From contig NZ_FUZZ01000001.1 in NCBI RefSeq assembly GCF_900168065.1, positions 1 through 64,000 on the forward strand: DNA of 64,000 bases, given 5' to 3'. Under the pieces are notes generated by a model. The model saw nothing but the letters and a program-made list of their open reading frames with translations. It was not told where the DNA came from and did not search any database. The stretch's first letter is position 1. Each line of letters begins with the position of its first letter. The DNA is from Chitinophaga ginsengisegetis. Its GTDB lineage: Bacteria > Bacteroidota > Bacteroidia > Chitinophagales > Chitinophagaceae. Made by a program: the position numbers and the translations under genes. Shown in pieces: positions 17,994 through 27,708 of the stretch.

Positions 17994-20369
17994 TCAGAAC
18001 TTAAAATTATACGTCACCGACGGTAACACCGGAAACAACGATACCTGCTTCGCACTCACCTTCAACGTGCCATCTATCGCACTCCCCTCCTGGTCAAAGT
18101 AAATGAAATAAGGATTTTTCCTGCTGTAAACATTATACACAGAAAACGTCCAGCTGCCTTTAACACGCTTATTGGGCCTTTTAGACACCGGCGTGTATAT
18201 AGCCGACAGGTCCAGCCGGTGATAGGCATCCAGCCTGTAAGAGTTAATGCTGCCGTAACCCTGTACCAGCGTGCCTTCTATAAAATAGAACTTTTCCGGT
18301 AACGTAGTGGTATTACCGCTGCCGTAAATAAACACAGCCGACACAGTCCACCGTTTACTCAGGTCGTAAGTGCCTACCAGCGACAAATCATGACGGCGAT
18401 CGTACTTTGCGGGATAACGGTTGCCATCATTCAGCGCAGGAAATTGCCGCCACGTCCAGGCCAGCGTATAGCCCAGCCAGCCCGTAAACCGCCCCTTCTT
18501 TTTGTTTACAAATAATTCCATACCGTAAGCCTCGCCTTTCCCAAAAACGAAGTCCAGTTCCGGATCATTCAAGGAAGGCGTATATCCTTCCCGGTATTCA
18601 ATCTGGTTTTGCAGGCTCTTGTAGTATACCTCTGCAGAGGCTTCATACATATTGTTGTTGAAGTTGCGGAAGTACCCGGCGGAATATTGCCAGGAAATCT
18701 GCGGCTGCACCACGTAAGTGCTGGGCACCCAAACGTCCGTAGGCAAAGTAGTTCCGGCATTGGATACGAGGTGAATAAACTGGTAATTACGGGTGGCAGA
18801 AGCTTTTACGGAGCTTTCCTCGTTCCACGACCATCGCAGGAGGACCCGCGGCTCAAAGCCACCATGACGGGATATCGGCTGCCAGCGCCGGTACACGATG
18901 CTATCTGTTTTATTCCCTGCGGCATCACGGGTGTAGCGGGTATAGGGGCCTATCTGCATAAAGCCGCTGTAGCGCACGCCCACGTTCAGTTGCAGCCGGG
19001 GAGATATTTCCCAGTCGTCCATCAGGTACAACGCCACCTCATGGGCATATTTCTTAAACACGTTCTCCGGGGAGAACCTGGTGGAATCCTGCTCCCCGCT
19101 GATGGTAGACGGCGTAAAAGTGTGATAGATATAGTTGCCGCCAAAACGGATGTGGTGCTTTACATGCGCATAGTAATCGAAATCTGTTTTCAGGTTCATA
19201 TCGCTGATGCCGGAAGACAACCTGATATCAAAATTATTCTGCAGCGCGCTGAACTGAAATTTATAATCATTGTAGATGAGGGAAGTATTGGCAAACAGCT
19301 TCTGACTGAATACATGATTCCACCGCAAAGTAGCCGTGGTATTGCCCCAGGGAATCTTTACATCAAAGGAACGGTCCTGGTTATTAAAGCTGAATACATC
19401 TTTCCCAAGATAACCGCTCAGGTAAATACGGTCTTTATCAGAAATAGCGTAGTTCATCTTTACATTCAGATCGTAGAAGTAATAACCCGAACCCTTATAC
19501 GAAGTATTATTAATGAATGGTTTTGTAACGAGGTCGATATAAGTTCGGCGGCCGCTGACGATAAAGGAGGCTTTATCTTTTTTCAGCGGTCCCTGGAAAG
19601 ACAGCCGGGAAGAGATCAGCCCTATTCCCCCTTCTCCCTGGAAATTTTTATTATTCCCCTCCTTCATGGCGATATCCGCCACAGACGACAACCGGCCGCC
19701 ATAATTGGCTGGCATACCACCTTTGATGAGGGTGGTGCTCCGGATGGCATCTGCATTGAAGACAGAGAAAAAGCCAAAGAGATGGCCTGTATTATACACC
19801 GGGGCTTCATCGAGCAGGATAAGATTTTGATCGGCTCCGCCACCACGCACATAAAAACCGGCATTCCCTTCACCGGCGGCCTGTACGCCCGGCATAAGCT
19901 GCAGGGCTTTGAGCACGTCCACCTCTCCCATTAATGCGGGCAGTTTCTTTATCTGTACCGCCGTTAACTCCGCCTTGCCCATGTCGGTACTTTTTACATT
20001 GGCGTCTTTTCTTTTGTCGGTGACCACCACTTCCTTTGCCTGGTACGAACGTGGGTACAGTTGCAGGTGCTGGGTGGTATTCCCATCCAGGGTAAGCGCT
20101 ACTGCTTTGGATTCATAGCCCAGAAAAGAATACAGCAGGATGTAATTGCCGGCCGGCAGGGTGATAGAATAAAATCCGTAGTTATTGGTATGTACCCCGT
20201 TGGTGGAGTGCAGCACCTGCACGGTGGCGCCGGGGAGTGATTCACCATTGGTACTGTCTTTAATAAAACCGCTTACGGTAAATTGTTGTCCCGCTGTTTC
20301 ATTAAAGAAACATAGCAAAAAGAAGAACAATAAAAAGGGACTATATCGTGTGAACATACCGTAAATCAT
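17994..20369 (-). CDS. TonB-dependent outer-membrane receptor with CarboxypepD_reg-like domain
   Basis: 791 residues. It has a signal peptide (LLFFFLLCFFNETAGQQ), then a carboxypeptidase-regulatory-like domain (SGFIKDSTNGESLPGATVQV) of about 80 residues, a plug domain with LPALMGEVDVLKALQLMPGV and GGGADQNLILLDEAPV, and a beta-barrel ending in an aromatic residue (VTYNFKF). It imports an iron-complex or other ligand with TonB energy; no specific substrate motif is seen. Start at ATG 20369, since the longest frame would begin with a TTG. The DUF3347 lipoprotein lies 57 bases upstream on the same strand and may share its transcript. Confidence 0.9.
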   Translation of the reverse strand: MIYGMFTRYSPFLLFFFLLCFFNETAGQQFTVSGFIKDSTNGESLPGATVQVLHSTNGVHTNNYGFYSITLPAGNYILLYSFLGYESKAVALTLDGNTTQHLQLYPRSYQAKEVVVTDKRKDANVKSTDMGKAELTAVQIKKLPALMGEVDVLKALQLMPGVQAAGEGNAGFYVRGGGADQNLILLDEAPVYNTGHLFGFFSVFNADAIRSTTLIKGGMPANYGGRLSSVADIAMKEGNNKNFQGEGGIGLISSRLSFQGPLKKDKASFIVSGRRTYIDLVTKPFINNTSYKGSGYYFYDLNVKMNYAISDKDRIYLSGYLGKDVFSFNNQDRSFDVKIPWGNTTATLRWNHVFSQKLFANTSLIYNDYKFQFSALQNNFDIRLSSGISDMNLKTDFDYYAHVKHHIRFGGNYIYHTFTPSTISGEQDSTRFSPENVFKKYAHEVALYLMDDWEISPRLQLNVGVRYSGFMQIGPYTRYTRDAAGNKTDSIVYRRWQPISRHGGFEPRVLLRWSWNEESSVKASATRNYQFIHLVSNAGTTLPTDVWVPSTYVVQPQISWQYSAGYFRNFNNNMYEASAEVYYKSLQNQIEYREGYTPSLNDPELDFVFGKGEAYGMELFVNKKKGRFTGWLGYTLAWTWRQFPALNDGNRYPAKYDRRHDLSLVGTYDLSKRWTVSAVFIYGSGNTTTLPEKFYFIEGTLVQGYGSINSYRLDAYHRLDLSAIYTPVSKRPNKRVKGSWTFSVYNVYSRKNPYFIYFDQEGSAIDGTLKVSAKQVSLFPVLPSVTYNFKF

Positions 20370-20426
20370 GAGCAGCAAATGCAAAAGTAATTTACGATTT
20401 ACTGCGCACGATCCAACGATTACTTA

Positions 20427-21017
20427 TTATTTATAGCTCAGGCTATCTTTGGTTTCACCGCAGGTGAGCATCTTATGACCGAAGTAAGGATTCTGTATGT
20501 CTGCCTTGTCGCTGAGCCAGTAAGCGCCTTTGTCATCAAAGGCCATCGGGCAGTATTGGTGATAAATAGTATGACCTTTCAGGCCTGTATTCTTCACAAG
20601 GTCGAACAGCATATCGGATACCATCTGGAAAGCCGCTCTTTTACCATCGAGTTCCGTTTCTCCTGCCAGCCCGGCTAATTCGGCGCTTACGCTGCCGGTG
20701 ATGCCGGTAATATTGGCCAGGTGGCTGCTATCCATCTGTAAAAGGTTCACCGGGAGACTGTCCACATGCCCTTTGAGCGCCGCAGCAGCGGTGTTGGCAG
20801 CGGTGCTATCGGCCTGTACCAGCGCATCCGAAAGTTTATAATACGATTGCATAGTGGCGCCGAGTGAGTCGTAAAATACGTGGCTATATGGCGCCTGTAA
20901 CGCGGTAGAAGCGCCTGCCGCTGCTGCCTCCTCCTTCGGGGCGGCCTGCTGGTTGCAGGCAAACAGGGCCGCACTCAGCATCAGTAAGCCAACCGGAACG
21001 CATACTTTAAAATTCAT
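20427..21017 (-). CDS. DUF3347-containing lipoprotein, probable metal-binding
   Basis: 196 residues with a lipoprotein signal (LSAALFACNQQ). The mature part contains the DUF3347 signature: YYKLSDALVQADS near the start, and HTIYHQYCPMAFDDKGAYW with NPYFGHKMLTCG near the end. In other Bacteroidota this domain occurs in copper and silver efflux adaptors. The conserved His, Cys and Met (HQYCPMAF, KMLTCG) are plausible metal ligands. The start is placed at ATG 21017, because the longer frame has a non-signal leader. A -7 box TAGTTTTG at 21035-21042 lies just upstream. It sits with the TonB receptor in a metal cluster. The role as a metallochaperone is inferred. Confidence 0.8.
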   Translation of the reverse strand: MNFKVCVPVGLLMLSAALFACNQQAAPKEEAAAAGASTALQAPYSHVFYDSLGATMQSYYKLSDALVQADSTAANTAAAALKGHVDSLPVNLLQMDSSHLANITGITGSVSAELAGLAGETELDGKRAAFQMVSDMLFDLVKNTGLKGHTIYHQYCPMAFDDKGAYWLSDKADIQNPYFGHKMLTCGETKDSLSYK

Positions 21018-21034
21018 AATCTTACACTTTGCAA

Positions 21035-21042
21035 CAAAACTA
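21035..21042 (-). promoter_or_regulatory. -7 element for the DUF3347-TonB unit
   Basis: Minus-strand TAGTTTTG, a perfect TAnnTTTG, 18 bases before the DUF3347 ATG. No convincing TTG was found at the expected distance upstream. Confidence 0.4.
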
Positions 21043-21108
21043 AATAAAATGACCGGATTGTTTCTCAGGAGTACTGAATTTGAGTAGGTTAAAGTCCGCA
21101 TTTTTCCT

Positions 21109-21117
21109 TAACTTTGC
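21109..21117 (+). promoter_or_regulatory. -7 element that fixes the ABC-F start codon
   Basis: TAACTTTGC is a perfect TAnnTTTGC. A TTG start codon in the longest reading frame (21114) lies inside it, so that start cannot be transcribed from here. The ATG at 21147 is the first usable start. No TTG sits 19-21 bases upstream. Confidence 0.55.
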
Positions 21118-21146
21118 ACGTTTTTTATCCAATTTTTTTATTTTTT

Positions 21147-23114
21147 ATGTTGATCGCATTACAGGACATTACGTTTGAGTTTGGGTCCAGGGTTATTCTG
21201 GAAAATTCCTCGTGGCATATAGAACCGGGCGACCGTGTGGGGCTTATCGGGTTGAATGGTACCGGCAAATCTACCCTGTTGCGCATTATCAATGGGGAAT
21301 ATTCCATTTCCAAAGGAAGTGTTAATAAAAGTAAAAGTCTGACGATTGGCTTCTTTAACCAGGACCTGCTCAGCTTTGAAACCGATGAATCTATCCTTAC
21401 CGTAGGCATGATGGCCTTTGGCAAAGCGCTGGAGCTGGAGAAAGACATTGAGCGTATTACCCGGGAACTGGAAGACAGCCAGACAGAAGAACTGTTGCAC
21501 GAATTCAGCGATAAACTGCATGAATTTGAAGCGCTCGACGGCTACAACATGAAACACAAAACGGCACAGGTGCTGGAAGGTCTTGGTTTTACCACCTCCG
21601 ACCTGGAACGGCCATACAGCCAGTTTTCCGGTGGATGGCGTATGCGTGTGCTCCTGGCCCGTCTTATCCTGCAGCAACCGGATGTGCTGATGCTCGATGA
21701 GCCCACGAACCACCTGGATCTTCCCTCCATCGAATGGCTGGAAAGGTACCTGGTAGGGTACAACGGCGCCGTGATCATTGTATCGCATGACCGTTTCTTC
21801 CTGGATCGTATGGTGAACAAGATCGTGGAAGTATACCAGCAGCAGCTGCACCACTACGCCGGTTCTTACGCCGACTATGAAGTGGAAAAGGAACTGCGCC
21901 GCGAAATGCAGCAACGTGCTTACGAAAACCAGCAGGACTATATCCGCCAGCAGGAACGTTTTATTGAGCGCTTTAAAGCCAAAGCATCCAAAGCAGCCCA
22001 GGCACAGAGTATCGCCAAAAGGCTCGATAAACTGGAGCGTGTGGAACAAACCGATAACGGTCCCTCTAAAATTAAAATCAACTTCACCGTAGATAAAACG
22101 CCTGGTAAGATCTTATGTACCCTGAATAATATCAGTAAAAGCTTCGGCAAGATAGAGATCTTAAAAAATACCAGCGCTGAAATCAACCGTGGTGATAAAA
22201 TAGCCTTAATCGGCGCCAATGGTAAGGGTAAGTCTACCCTGCTGCGGATCATCTTTGGTATGGAGCCGATGGAAGGTGAACGGGTACCCGGTCATAACGT
22301 GGTAACCAGCTTCTATGCACAGCACCAGCTGGAATCACTGGACATGAACAGCGAAATACTGGATGAACTGAAAAACTTTGGCAGCGGCCGTACAGAGCTG
22401 GAACTACGCCAGTTGTTAGGCTGCTTCCTCTTTACCGGCGATGATGTATTTAAAAAGATCAAGATCCTGTCCGGAGGTGAAAAGGCCCGTGTGGCGCTGG
22501 CAAAAACCATTATCAGCCAGGCCAACTTCCTGATGCTGGATGAGCCCACGAACCACCTGGACATGAACTCCGTGCAAATGCTGATAGATGCCCTTAACAA
22601 ATACGACGGCAGCCTGGTACTGGTATCGCACGACCGTTACTTCGTAAGCCAGACCGCCAACAAGATCTGGGAAATCGTTGACGGTGAAATCAAGGAGTTC
22701 AAAGGTACCTACAACGAATACGAAGAGTGGAAAAAGAGAATGGCTGCCCAGCAACAGCCCGGCAATGCCAAAGCCACTAACAATAACGCAGATACGAAAA
22801 AAGAAAGCCGCCAGCAAGCCTCCGCCCCTGCTGCAGATGCAGGCAAAGGCGCTATCAACAAAGACGTACAGCGTGAACTGCAGAAACAACAAAAACAGTT
22901 TTCACAGGTAGAAGGCCAGGTGGCCAGCCTGAAGGAACGTAAAGCCGGCCTGGAAGCCAGCCTGGGTTCTCCTGAAATCTATAACGATAAAGCTAAATTT
23001 GCCCAGGTAGAAAGCGAATACCAGGATGTTCAGAAATACCTGGACAGGGCCAATCAGCAATATGAGCAGTTATTTGAGAAAATAATGCAGCTGGAAGCGA
23101 ACCTTATCAGTTAG
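21147..23114 (+). CDS. ABC-F family ATPase (Uup/EttA-like)
   Basis: 655 residues, cytoplasmic, without membrane segments. Two ABC cassettes are visible: Walker A GLNGTGKST and GANGKGKST, signature motifs SGGWRMR and SGGEKARV, and Walker B LMLDEPTNH in each half. Between them lies the ABC-F linker rich in charged residues. A C-terminal region of about 100 residues (KDVQRELQKQQKQF, QQYEQLFEKIMQLE) forms a coiled coil, as in Uup/YfmR types. These proteins act on the ribosome to relieve stalls or rescue translation, or give antibiotic protection; which one cannot be told here. It starts at ATG 21147. It is followed by a long perfect hairpin and the two-component genes. Confidence 0.92.
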   Translation: MLIALQDITFEFGSRVILENSSWHIEPGDRVGLIGLNGTGKSTLLRIINGEYSISKGSVNKSKSLTIGFFNQDLLSFETDESILTVGMMAFGKALELEKDIERITRELEDSQTEELLHEFSDKLHEFEALDGYNMKHKTAQVLEGLGFTTSDLERPYSQFSGGWRMRVLLARLILQQPDVLMLDEPTNHLDLPSIEWLERYLVGYNGAVIIVSHDRFFLDRMVNKIVEVYQQQLHHYAGSYADYEVEKELRREMQQRAYENQQDYIRQQERFIERFKAKASKAAQAQSIAKRLDKLERVEQTDNGPSKIKINFTVDKTPGKILCTLNNISKSFGKIEILKNTSAEINRGDKIALIGANGKGKSTLLRIIFGMEPMEGERVPGHNVVTSFYAQHQLESLDMNSEILDELKNFGSGRTELELRQLLGCFLFTGDDVFKKIKILSGGEKARVALAKTIISQANFLMLDEPTNHLDMNSVQMLIDALNKYDGSLVLVSHDRYFVSQTANKIWEIVDGEIKEFKGTYNEYEEWKKRMAAQQQPGNAKATNNNADTKKESRQQASAPAADAGKGAINKDVQRELQKQQKQFSQVEGQVASLKERKAGLEASLGSPEIYNDKAKFAQVESEYQDVQKYLDRANQQYEQLFEKIMQLEANLIS

Positions 23115-23119
23115 TAATT

Positions 23120-23157
23120 TTGTTATACAGGTATCTTTCGGGATACCTGTATAACAA
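23120..23157. repeat. Perfect 16-bp inverted repeat with short loop
   Basis: Arms at 23120-23135 and 23142-23157 (TTGTTATACAGGTATC and its complement), loop of six bases. Neither side carries a T-run, so it is not a standard terminator. It lies between the ABC-F stop and the response regulator start, 21 bases before the latter. Confidence 0.7.
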
Positions 23158-23178
23158 CACTTAAACCCTTTCTGAAGT

Positions 23179-23865
23179 ATGCAAAAAATACTGGTTGTTG
23201 AAGACGAAGTTAAAGTAGCCAATGCCGTGAAGAAAGGACTGGAAGAAAACGGTTTTGATGTAGATGTGGCCTACGACGGACGTATAGGCAAAGGATTGGC
23301 CACCAGCAACGATTACGACCTGGTGATCCTGGACCTCAACCTGCCCCACAACAACGGCTACGAGCTGTGTGAAGTAATCCGCCATAAAAACAACCGCGTT
23401 CCCGTGATCATGCTCACTGCACTTGGGGGCATGGAAGACAAAATGCAGGCTTTTGAGCTGGGTGCGGACGACTACCTCGTTAAGCCTTTCGACTTCCGCG
23501 AACTGCTGGCGCGTATCCGGGTATTCCTGAAAAGAGCCGGCTCCGATGCCACTCACGGTACCCAATACAAAATCAGCATCGCCGACCTGGAAATAGACCG
23601 GGAGAAAAAAGACGTAACCCGTGGCGGCAAAAAAATTGCCCTCACCGCCAAAGAATACCAGCTGCTGGAATTTCTGGCCATGCATAAAGGCAAGGTTATC
23701 TCCAAAATCACCATCGCCGAAAAAGTATGGGATATCGACTTCGATACCGGTACCAACGTGATTGAAGTGTACATGAACTTCCTCCGCAAAAAAATTGACA
23801 AGGATTTTGATCAGAAACTCCTGCACACCAAAACAGGTATGGGTTATTATCTTTCTGAAGAATAA
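23179..23865 (+). CDS. OmpR-family response regulator
   Basis: 228 residues. Receiver domain with the phospho-acceptor Asp52 (VILDLNLP), acidic pocket Glu8-Asp9, the conserved Thr (MLTAL) and Lys (LVKPFD). The C-terminal winged-helix DNA-binding domain is of the OmpR/PhoB type (LTAKEYQLLEFLAMHKGKVI). It probably regulates transcription of the efflux operon starting at 25313 with the kinase encoded next to it. Nothing in the sequence shows the signal. The kinase gene begins nine bases after the stop. CopR/CusR-like annotation is likely but not proven. Confidence 0.92.
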   Translation: MQKILVVEDEVKVANAVKKGLEENGFDVDVAYDGRIGKGLATSNDYDLVILDLNLPHNNGYELCEVIRHKNNRVPVIMLTALGGMEDKMQAFELGADDYLVKPFDFRELLARIRVFLKRAGSDATHGTQYKISIADLEIDREKKDVTRGGKKIALTAKEYQLLEFLAMHKGKVISKITIAEKVWDIDFDTGTNVIEVYMNFLRKKIDKDFDQKLLHTKTGMGYYLSEE

Positions 23866-23874
23866 CACGCCCGG

Positions 23875-25245
23875 TTGAAAATCAAATATAAAATAGCGCT
23901 CTATTATACCCTCTCGGCCACGCTGATGCTCGTTGCATTTGCCGTGCTGGCGTATTATTTCTCCGCCAAATCACGGAAGGCGGAATACCTGGAAAGGCTG
24001 GAATACCGCGCCCGCTCCATTGCCAACGTGATTATTGAAGACGGCAACGTAAAGGTGGATTTGCTGCGGAAACTGGACCGGACCACCTTCCAGGATCTTT
24101 ATAAAGAAACGATCCTCGTATACAACCCCAGTTACGACCTGCTGTACAGCAATCTGAAAGACACCACCATCCGCACACATCCCAGTTTACTCGACTACAT
24201 CAAAGAAAATAAACTGTACAGCTACGACAAAGGCAGCGGTGAAGTTGTAGGCGTTTATTATACAGAAGGCAATGTGTCTGTCATCGTAATTGTATCTTCC
24301 TTTGATAAATATGGTTTTCAAAACCTGCAGAACCTCAGCCAGATCCTGCTGCTGGAGCTGATTACCGCCGTGATAGTGCTGGTGGGCGTAGGTTACTTTT
24401 TTGCCCGTAAAATGGTGCAGCCTATCGATCAGCTGGTACAGCAGGTAGATAGTATCAATGCCAACAACATGCAGGATACGCAGGTAGCCGTGAAAGGGAA
24501 AGATGAAATAGCTAAGCTGGGCGCCAACTTCAACACCATGCTGCAACGCCTCAGCGAGTCGTTCCATCTGCAAAAAAGCTTTGTGAGCAACGCCTCCCAT
24601 GAGCTGCGTACTCCCCTGGCAGCCATCATCAGCCAGTTACAGGTGGCACTATCCAAAGACCGTAGCAAAGAAGAATACCTGGTACTACTTACTTCCGTGC
24701 TGGAAGATGCAGAAAACCTCTCCGACCTTTCCAATGGCCTGCTGCAACTGGCGCAGTCGGAAATGCGGCAACAGGAATTTGTATTGGGTAATGTAAGGAT
24801 CGATGAATTACTGATGGAGATGACCACCCTGATCCGGCTGAAACAAAAAACCTCCAGCAAAGTAGAGATCCAGTTTATGAAGGTGCCCGATAATGATTTG
24901 CTGGTAACCTGTTATGGAAACGAGAATTTATTAAAGGTACTTTTCCTGAACCTGATTGATAATGCGTGTAAGTTTTCCGAAAATAACACGGCGCATGTGT
25001 CGATAGATTTTTACACGAAGCATATCCTCGTACAGATAAAAGATTCTGGCATCGGTATTCCACCGGACGACATTAACAAAATATTTGAACCCTTTTACCG
25101 TGGTCAGAATGCCCTTCAGATCCGCGGTCATGGCCTGGGTTTATCTATCTGTAAAAAAATTGTGCAGATCCATAACGGGCATATCACTGTTACTTCCAAT
25201 CCCGAAGGCGGCACCACTTTCTCCGTGATCCTCCCACATGTTTAA
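23875..25245 (+). CDS. Sensor histidine kinase, partner of the response regulator
   Basis: 456 residues. A membrane helix near residue 10-30 and a second near 160-180 flank an extracytoplasmic sensing region. A HAMP linker follows (MVQPIDQLVQQVDSI), then a HisKA domain with the phospho-acceptor His in NASHELRTPLAAI, and a HATPase_c domain with NLIDNACKFSEN, DSGIGIP and GHGLGLSICKKI. The start codon is TTG at 23875, because the first in-frame ATG lies inside the first membrane helix. A -10 to -20 spacing from the regulator stop (nine bases) indicates translational coupling. It sits directly before the metal efflux operon, so it may sense a metal ion. Confidence 0.9.
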   Translation: MKIKYKIALYYTLSATLMLVAFAVLAYYFSAKSRKAEYLERLEYRARSIANVIIEDGNVKVDLLRKLDRTTFQDLYKETILVYNPSYDLLYSNLKDTTIRTHPSLLDYIKENKLYSYDKGSGEVVGVYYTEGNVSVIVIVSSFDKYGFQNLQNLSQILLLELITAVIVLVGVGYFFARKMVQPIDQLVQQVDSINANNMQDTQVAVKGKDEIAKLGANFNTMLQRLSESFHLQKSFVSNASHELRTPLAAIISQLQVALSKDRSKEEYLVLLTSVLEDAENLSDLSNGLLQLAQSEMRQQEFVLGNVRIDELLMEMTTLIRLKQKTSSKVEIQFMKVPDNDLLVTCYGNENLLKVLFLNLIDNACKFSENNTAHVSIDFYTKHILVQIKDSGIGIPPDDINKIFEPFYRGQNALQIRGHGLGLSICKKIVQIHNGHITVTSNPEGGTTFSVILPHV

Positions 25246-25312
25246 ATTTCTTTTAAGTTTTTTTTAATCTTCCTTAAAGGCCGCTTTAATTCACCTTTCT
25301 GAGCTTTGTGCC

Positions 25313-26605
25313 ATGAAATCTGGCATTATGCGAACTATCAGGATGCTGTTCCTAACAGCGTGTATTTCCGGCCTGGGCTATATTCAACATGTGCAGGCGC
25401 AAATCACTTCTCAACCTGTCACCTTGCAGGCAGTGGAAGATTCATTTCTTACAAAAAACTATTTATTACTGGCGCAGCGCTACCAGGTAGACGCTTCCAA
25501 AGCGCTGATCCGGCAGGCGAAGATGTGGAACAACCCCTCCTTCAGCACCGTACTGGGTTTTGGCAGCACCAATAATTTCAAGCCGTTTAATGTGGGCGCC
25601 GGTGGCGAAACACAATACAACCTGGATCAGCTGATCCAGCTGGCAGGCAAACGGAATAAAACCATACAACTGGCGGCAGCAGCAGCTAAAATGAGCGAAG
25701 CCAACTTCGATGAACTCGTGCGTACCCTCCGCTTACAACTCCGGGAAAACTTCTACAATGTATACTACCAGCAACAGAGCGAAACCGTGTTGAAAGAACA
25801 GCTGGATAACCTGCAGAAAATTGTGGATGCATATGTAACGGCAGATAAAAAAGGAAGCGTGGCCCACGCGGATCTCGTAAGGCTGCAGGCATTGCAGGTA
25901 GGCATTGAAAACGACTTTGCCGATCTGAAACAACAGGAATTGGAATCACAGAAAAACCTGCAACAGTTGTTACATACCAGTGTTTTTTATGAAGCCCGGC
26001 TGCAACCTGCGGACCTGGCTTCATATAACCTGGATAAAATCCAGCTGCAACCGCTGCTCGACAGCGTAGCGCAGAACAGGCCGGATGTACGGATGGCCGA
26101 CATGCAGTATCAAACCGCACAGCTGAACTACCGCCTCCAGAAATCAATGGCAGTACCGGACCTTCATGTAGGCGCTACCTACGACAAACAAGGCAGTTAC
26201 ACGCCAAATTTCGTTGGTTTAACACTGGGCATTGACTTACCCACCTGGAACCGTAACCAGGGAAATATCCGCGCGGCGCAGCTCCAGATCGGGTCAGAGC
26301 AACAGCAACTGCTGCAGCAACAATCCATCGCACAATCGGAAGTGCTGAATGCTTATCAGCGCATATTAGCACTGGAAAAGCGTTACAAAGGATTTGACCT
26401 GCACCAGTTCCAGGGAGAATTTGATACCCTGATTGCAGAAGTGGCCAAGAATTTCAGCAAAGGAAATATCTCCCTTCTTCAATTCATCGATTACTTCAAC
26501 AGTTACAGCGATAACGCAAAAAATATCAACAAGTTTTTATCCAACCGGGTAAATGCCTACGAAGAACTCAACTATGCAACAGGACAAGAATTATTTAAAA
26601 ATTAA
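25313..26605 (+). CDS. Outer-membrane efflux protein (TolC/CusC family)
   Basis: 430 residues with signal peptide cleaved after VQAQ. The mature sequence has the TolC pattern of long helices (KLRLQLRENFYNVYYQQQSETV, then a repeat of similar form) that build the trimeric channel. It exports substrates delivered by the periplasmic adaptor and inner-membrane RND pump. It is the first gene of the four-gene operon: adaptor, porin and pump follow within a few bases. A second ATG at 25328 would trim five residues and fits the position of the weak -7-like sequence GAGCTTTG (25301-25308), so the true start may be there. Confidence 0.9.
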   Translation: MKSGIMRTIRMLFLTACISGLGYIQHVQAQITSQPVTLQAVEDSFLTKNYLLLAQRYQVDASKALIRQAKMWNNPSFSTVLGFGSTNNFKPFNVGAGGETQYNLDQLIQLAGKRNKTIQLAAAAAKMSEANFDELVRTLRLQLRENFYNVYYQQQSETVLKEQLDNLQKIVDAYVTADKKGSVAHADLVRLQALQVGIENDFADLKQQELESQKNLQQLLHTSVFYEARLQPADLASYNLDKIQLQPLLDSVAQNRPDVRMADMQYQTAQLNYRLQKSMAVPDLHVGATYDKQGSYTPNFVGLTLGIDLPTWNRNQGNIRAAQLQIGSEQQQLLQQQSIAQSEVLNAYQRILALEKRYKGFDLHQFQGEFDTLIAEVAKNFSKGNISLLQFIDYFNSYSDNAKNINKFLSNRVNAYEELNYATGQELFKN

Positions 26606-26609
26606 GCGC

Positions 26610-27701
26610 ATGAAACAGCCTTTCCTTTTTATTGGCTTTTCGCTGCTGGCAACCATTCTATGGAGTGGTTGTAAACACAGCCAGGCAGAAGATCAGGAGA
26701 AAACCACCTTTGTGCTCAGCGATACCATGCTGAAAAATATCCGTATCGATACCGCACATCTGCAACCGGTGGTGAATGAAGTTCGTTTATCCGGTAAGGT
26801 TACTCCCAACGGCGGTAAGGTGTTGAAAGTATATCCACTGGTGAGCGGGTATGTGGAAGATATCAAAGTTCAGCTGGGCGACTATGTACAGAAAGGCCAG
26901 GTACTGGCCGTTATACACAGTGCTGAAATTGCTGATTACGAAAAGCAGCTGGCACAGGCTAAGTCGGACCGCAATGTGGCAGACAAAAACCTCAAAGTAG
27001 CCCAGGACCTGTTCGACAGCCGTTTGAACACAGATAAAGATGTAGTAAATGCCAAAGGAGAAGTACAGAAATCTGATGCAGAAATTAACCGGCTCAACGA
27101 CCTGTTTAAAATATACCGTAAAGGTAAAGGCGCTACCTACCTGGTAACCGCCCCTATTTCCGGTTATATTATTGAGAAGAATATCAATAATAACATGGAG
27201 ATACGTACCGATAACAGTTCCAATATTTTCACCATCTCCGAGCTGGACGATGTGTGGGTGATGGCCAATGTTTTTGAAACAGATATCGCACGCATCAAAG
27301 AAGGCTATGAAGCAGACGTGGTAACAGTAAGTTACCCTGATCAGCCTTTCCGTGGCAAAATCGACAAGATCTACAACTTCCTGGACCCCGCTACCAAAAC
27401 CATGCAGGTAAGGATCAGCATCGATAATAAAAACATGCTGCTGAAGCCGGAAATGTTTGCCACGGTATATGTAAAATACCAGGATAACGACCAGAAAATA
27501 GCCGTCCCTTCTGCCGCCGTCATCTTTGATAACAGCAAAAATTACGTGCTGGTATTTAAAGACAAATTTAATATAGCCGTACGCGAGGTGGAAGTAGATA
27601 AAACAGCTGGTGATATTACTTATATCTCCTCCGGCTTAGCAGCAGAAGAGAAAGTGATCTCCAAAAACCAATTGCTCATTTACGATGCACTTAAAGATTA
27701 A
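26610..27701 (+). CDS. Periplasmic adaptor of the RND pump (membrane fusion protein), lipoprotein
   Basis: 363 residues. Lipoprotein signal with the Cys in ILWSGC. HlyD/CusB-type layout: a barrel-sandwich lipoyl-like hairpin (VEDIKVQLGDYVQKGQVLAVI), a helical hairpin and a beta-barrel domain (DPATKTMQVRISIDN). It bridges the inner-membrane pump and the outer-membrane channel. Start at ATG 26610, four bases after the stop of the preceding gene, and the longer frame has no sensible N-terminus. The metal or compound exported is not decided by this protein alone. Confidence 0.92.
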   Translation: MKQPFLFIGFSLLATILWSGCKHSQAEDQEKTTFVLSDTMLKNIRIDTAHLQPVVNEVRLSGKVTPNGGKVLKVYPLVSGYVEDIKVQLGDYVQKGQVLAVIHSAEIADYEKQLAQAKSDRNVADKNLKVAQDLFDSRLNTDKDVVNAKGEVQKSDAEINRLNDLFKIYRKGKGATYLVTAPISGYIIEKNINNNMEIRTDNSSNIFTISELDDVWVMANVFETDIARIKEGYEADVVTVSYPDQPFRGKIDKIYNFLDPATKTMQVRISIDNKNMLLKPEMFATVYVKYQDNDQKIAVPSAAVIFDNSKNYVLVFKDKFNIAVREVEVDKTAGDITYISSGLAAEEKVISKNQLLIYDALKD

Positions 27702-27708
27702 TCCGGCA

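Noticed and set aside
18609..19934. 441-codon frame on the plus strand opposite the TonB receptor
   Set aside because: It is antisense to a well-supported receptor gene with clear domains and shows no family match.
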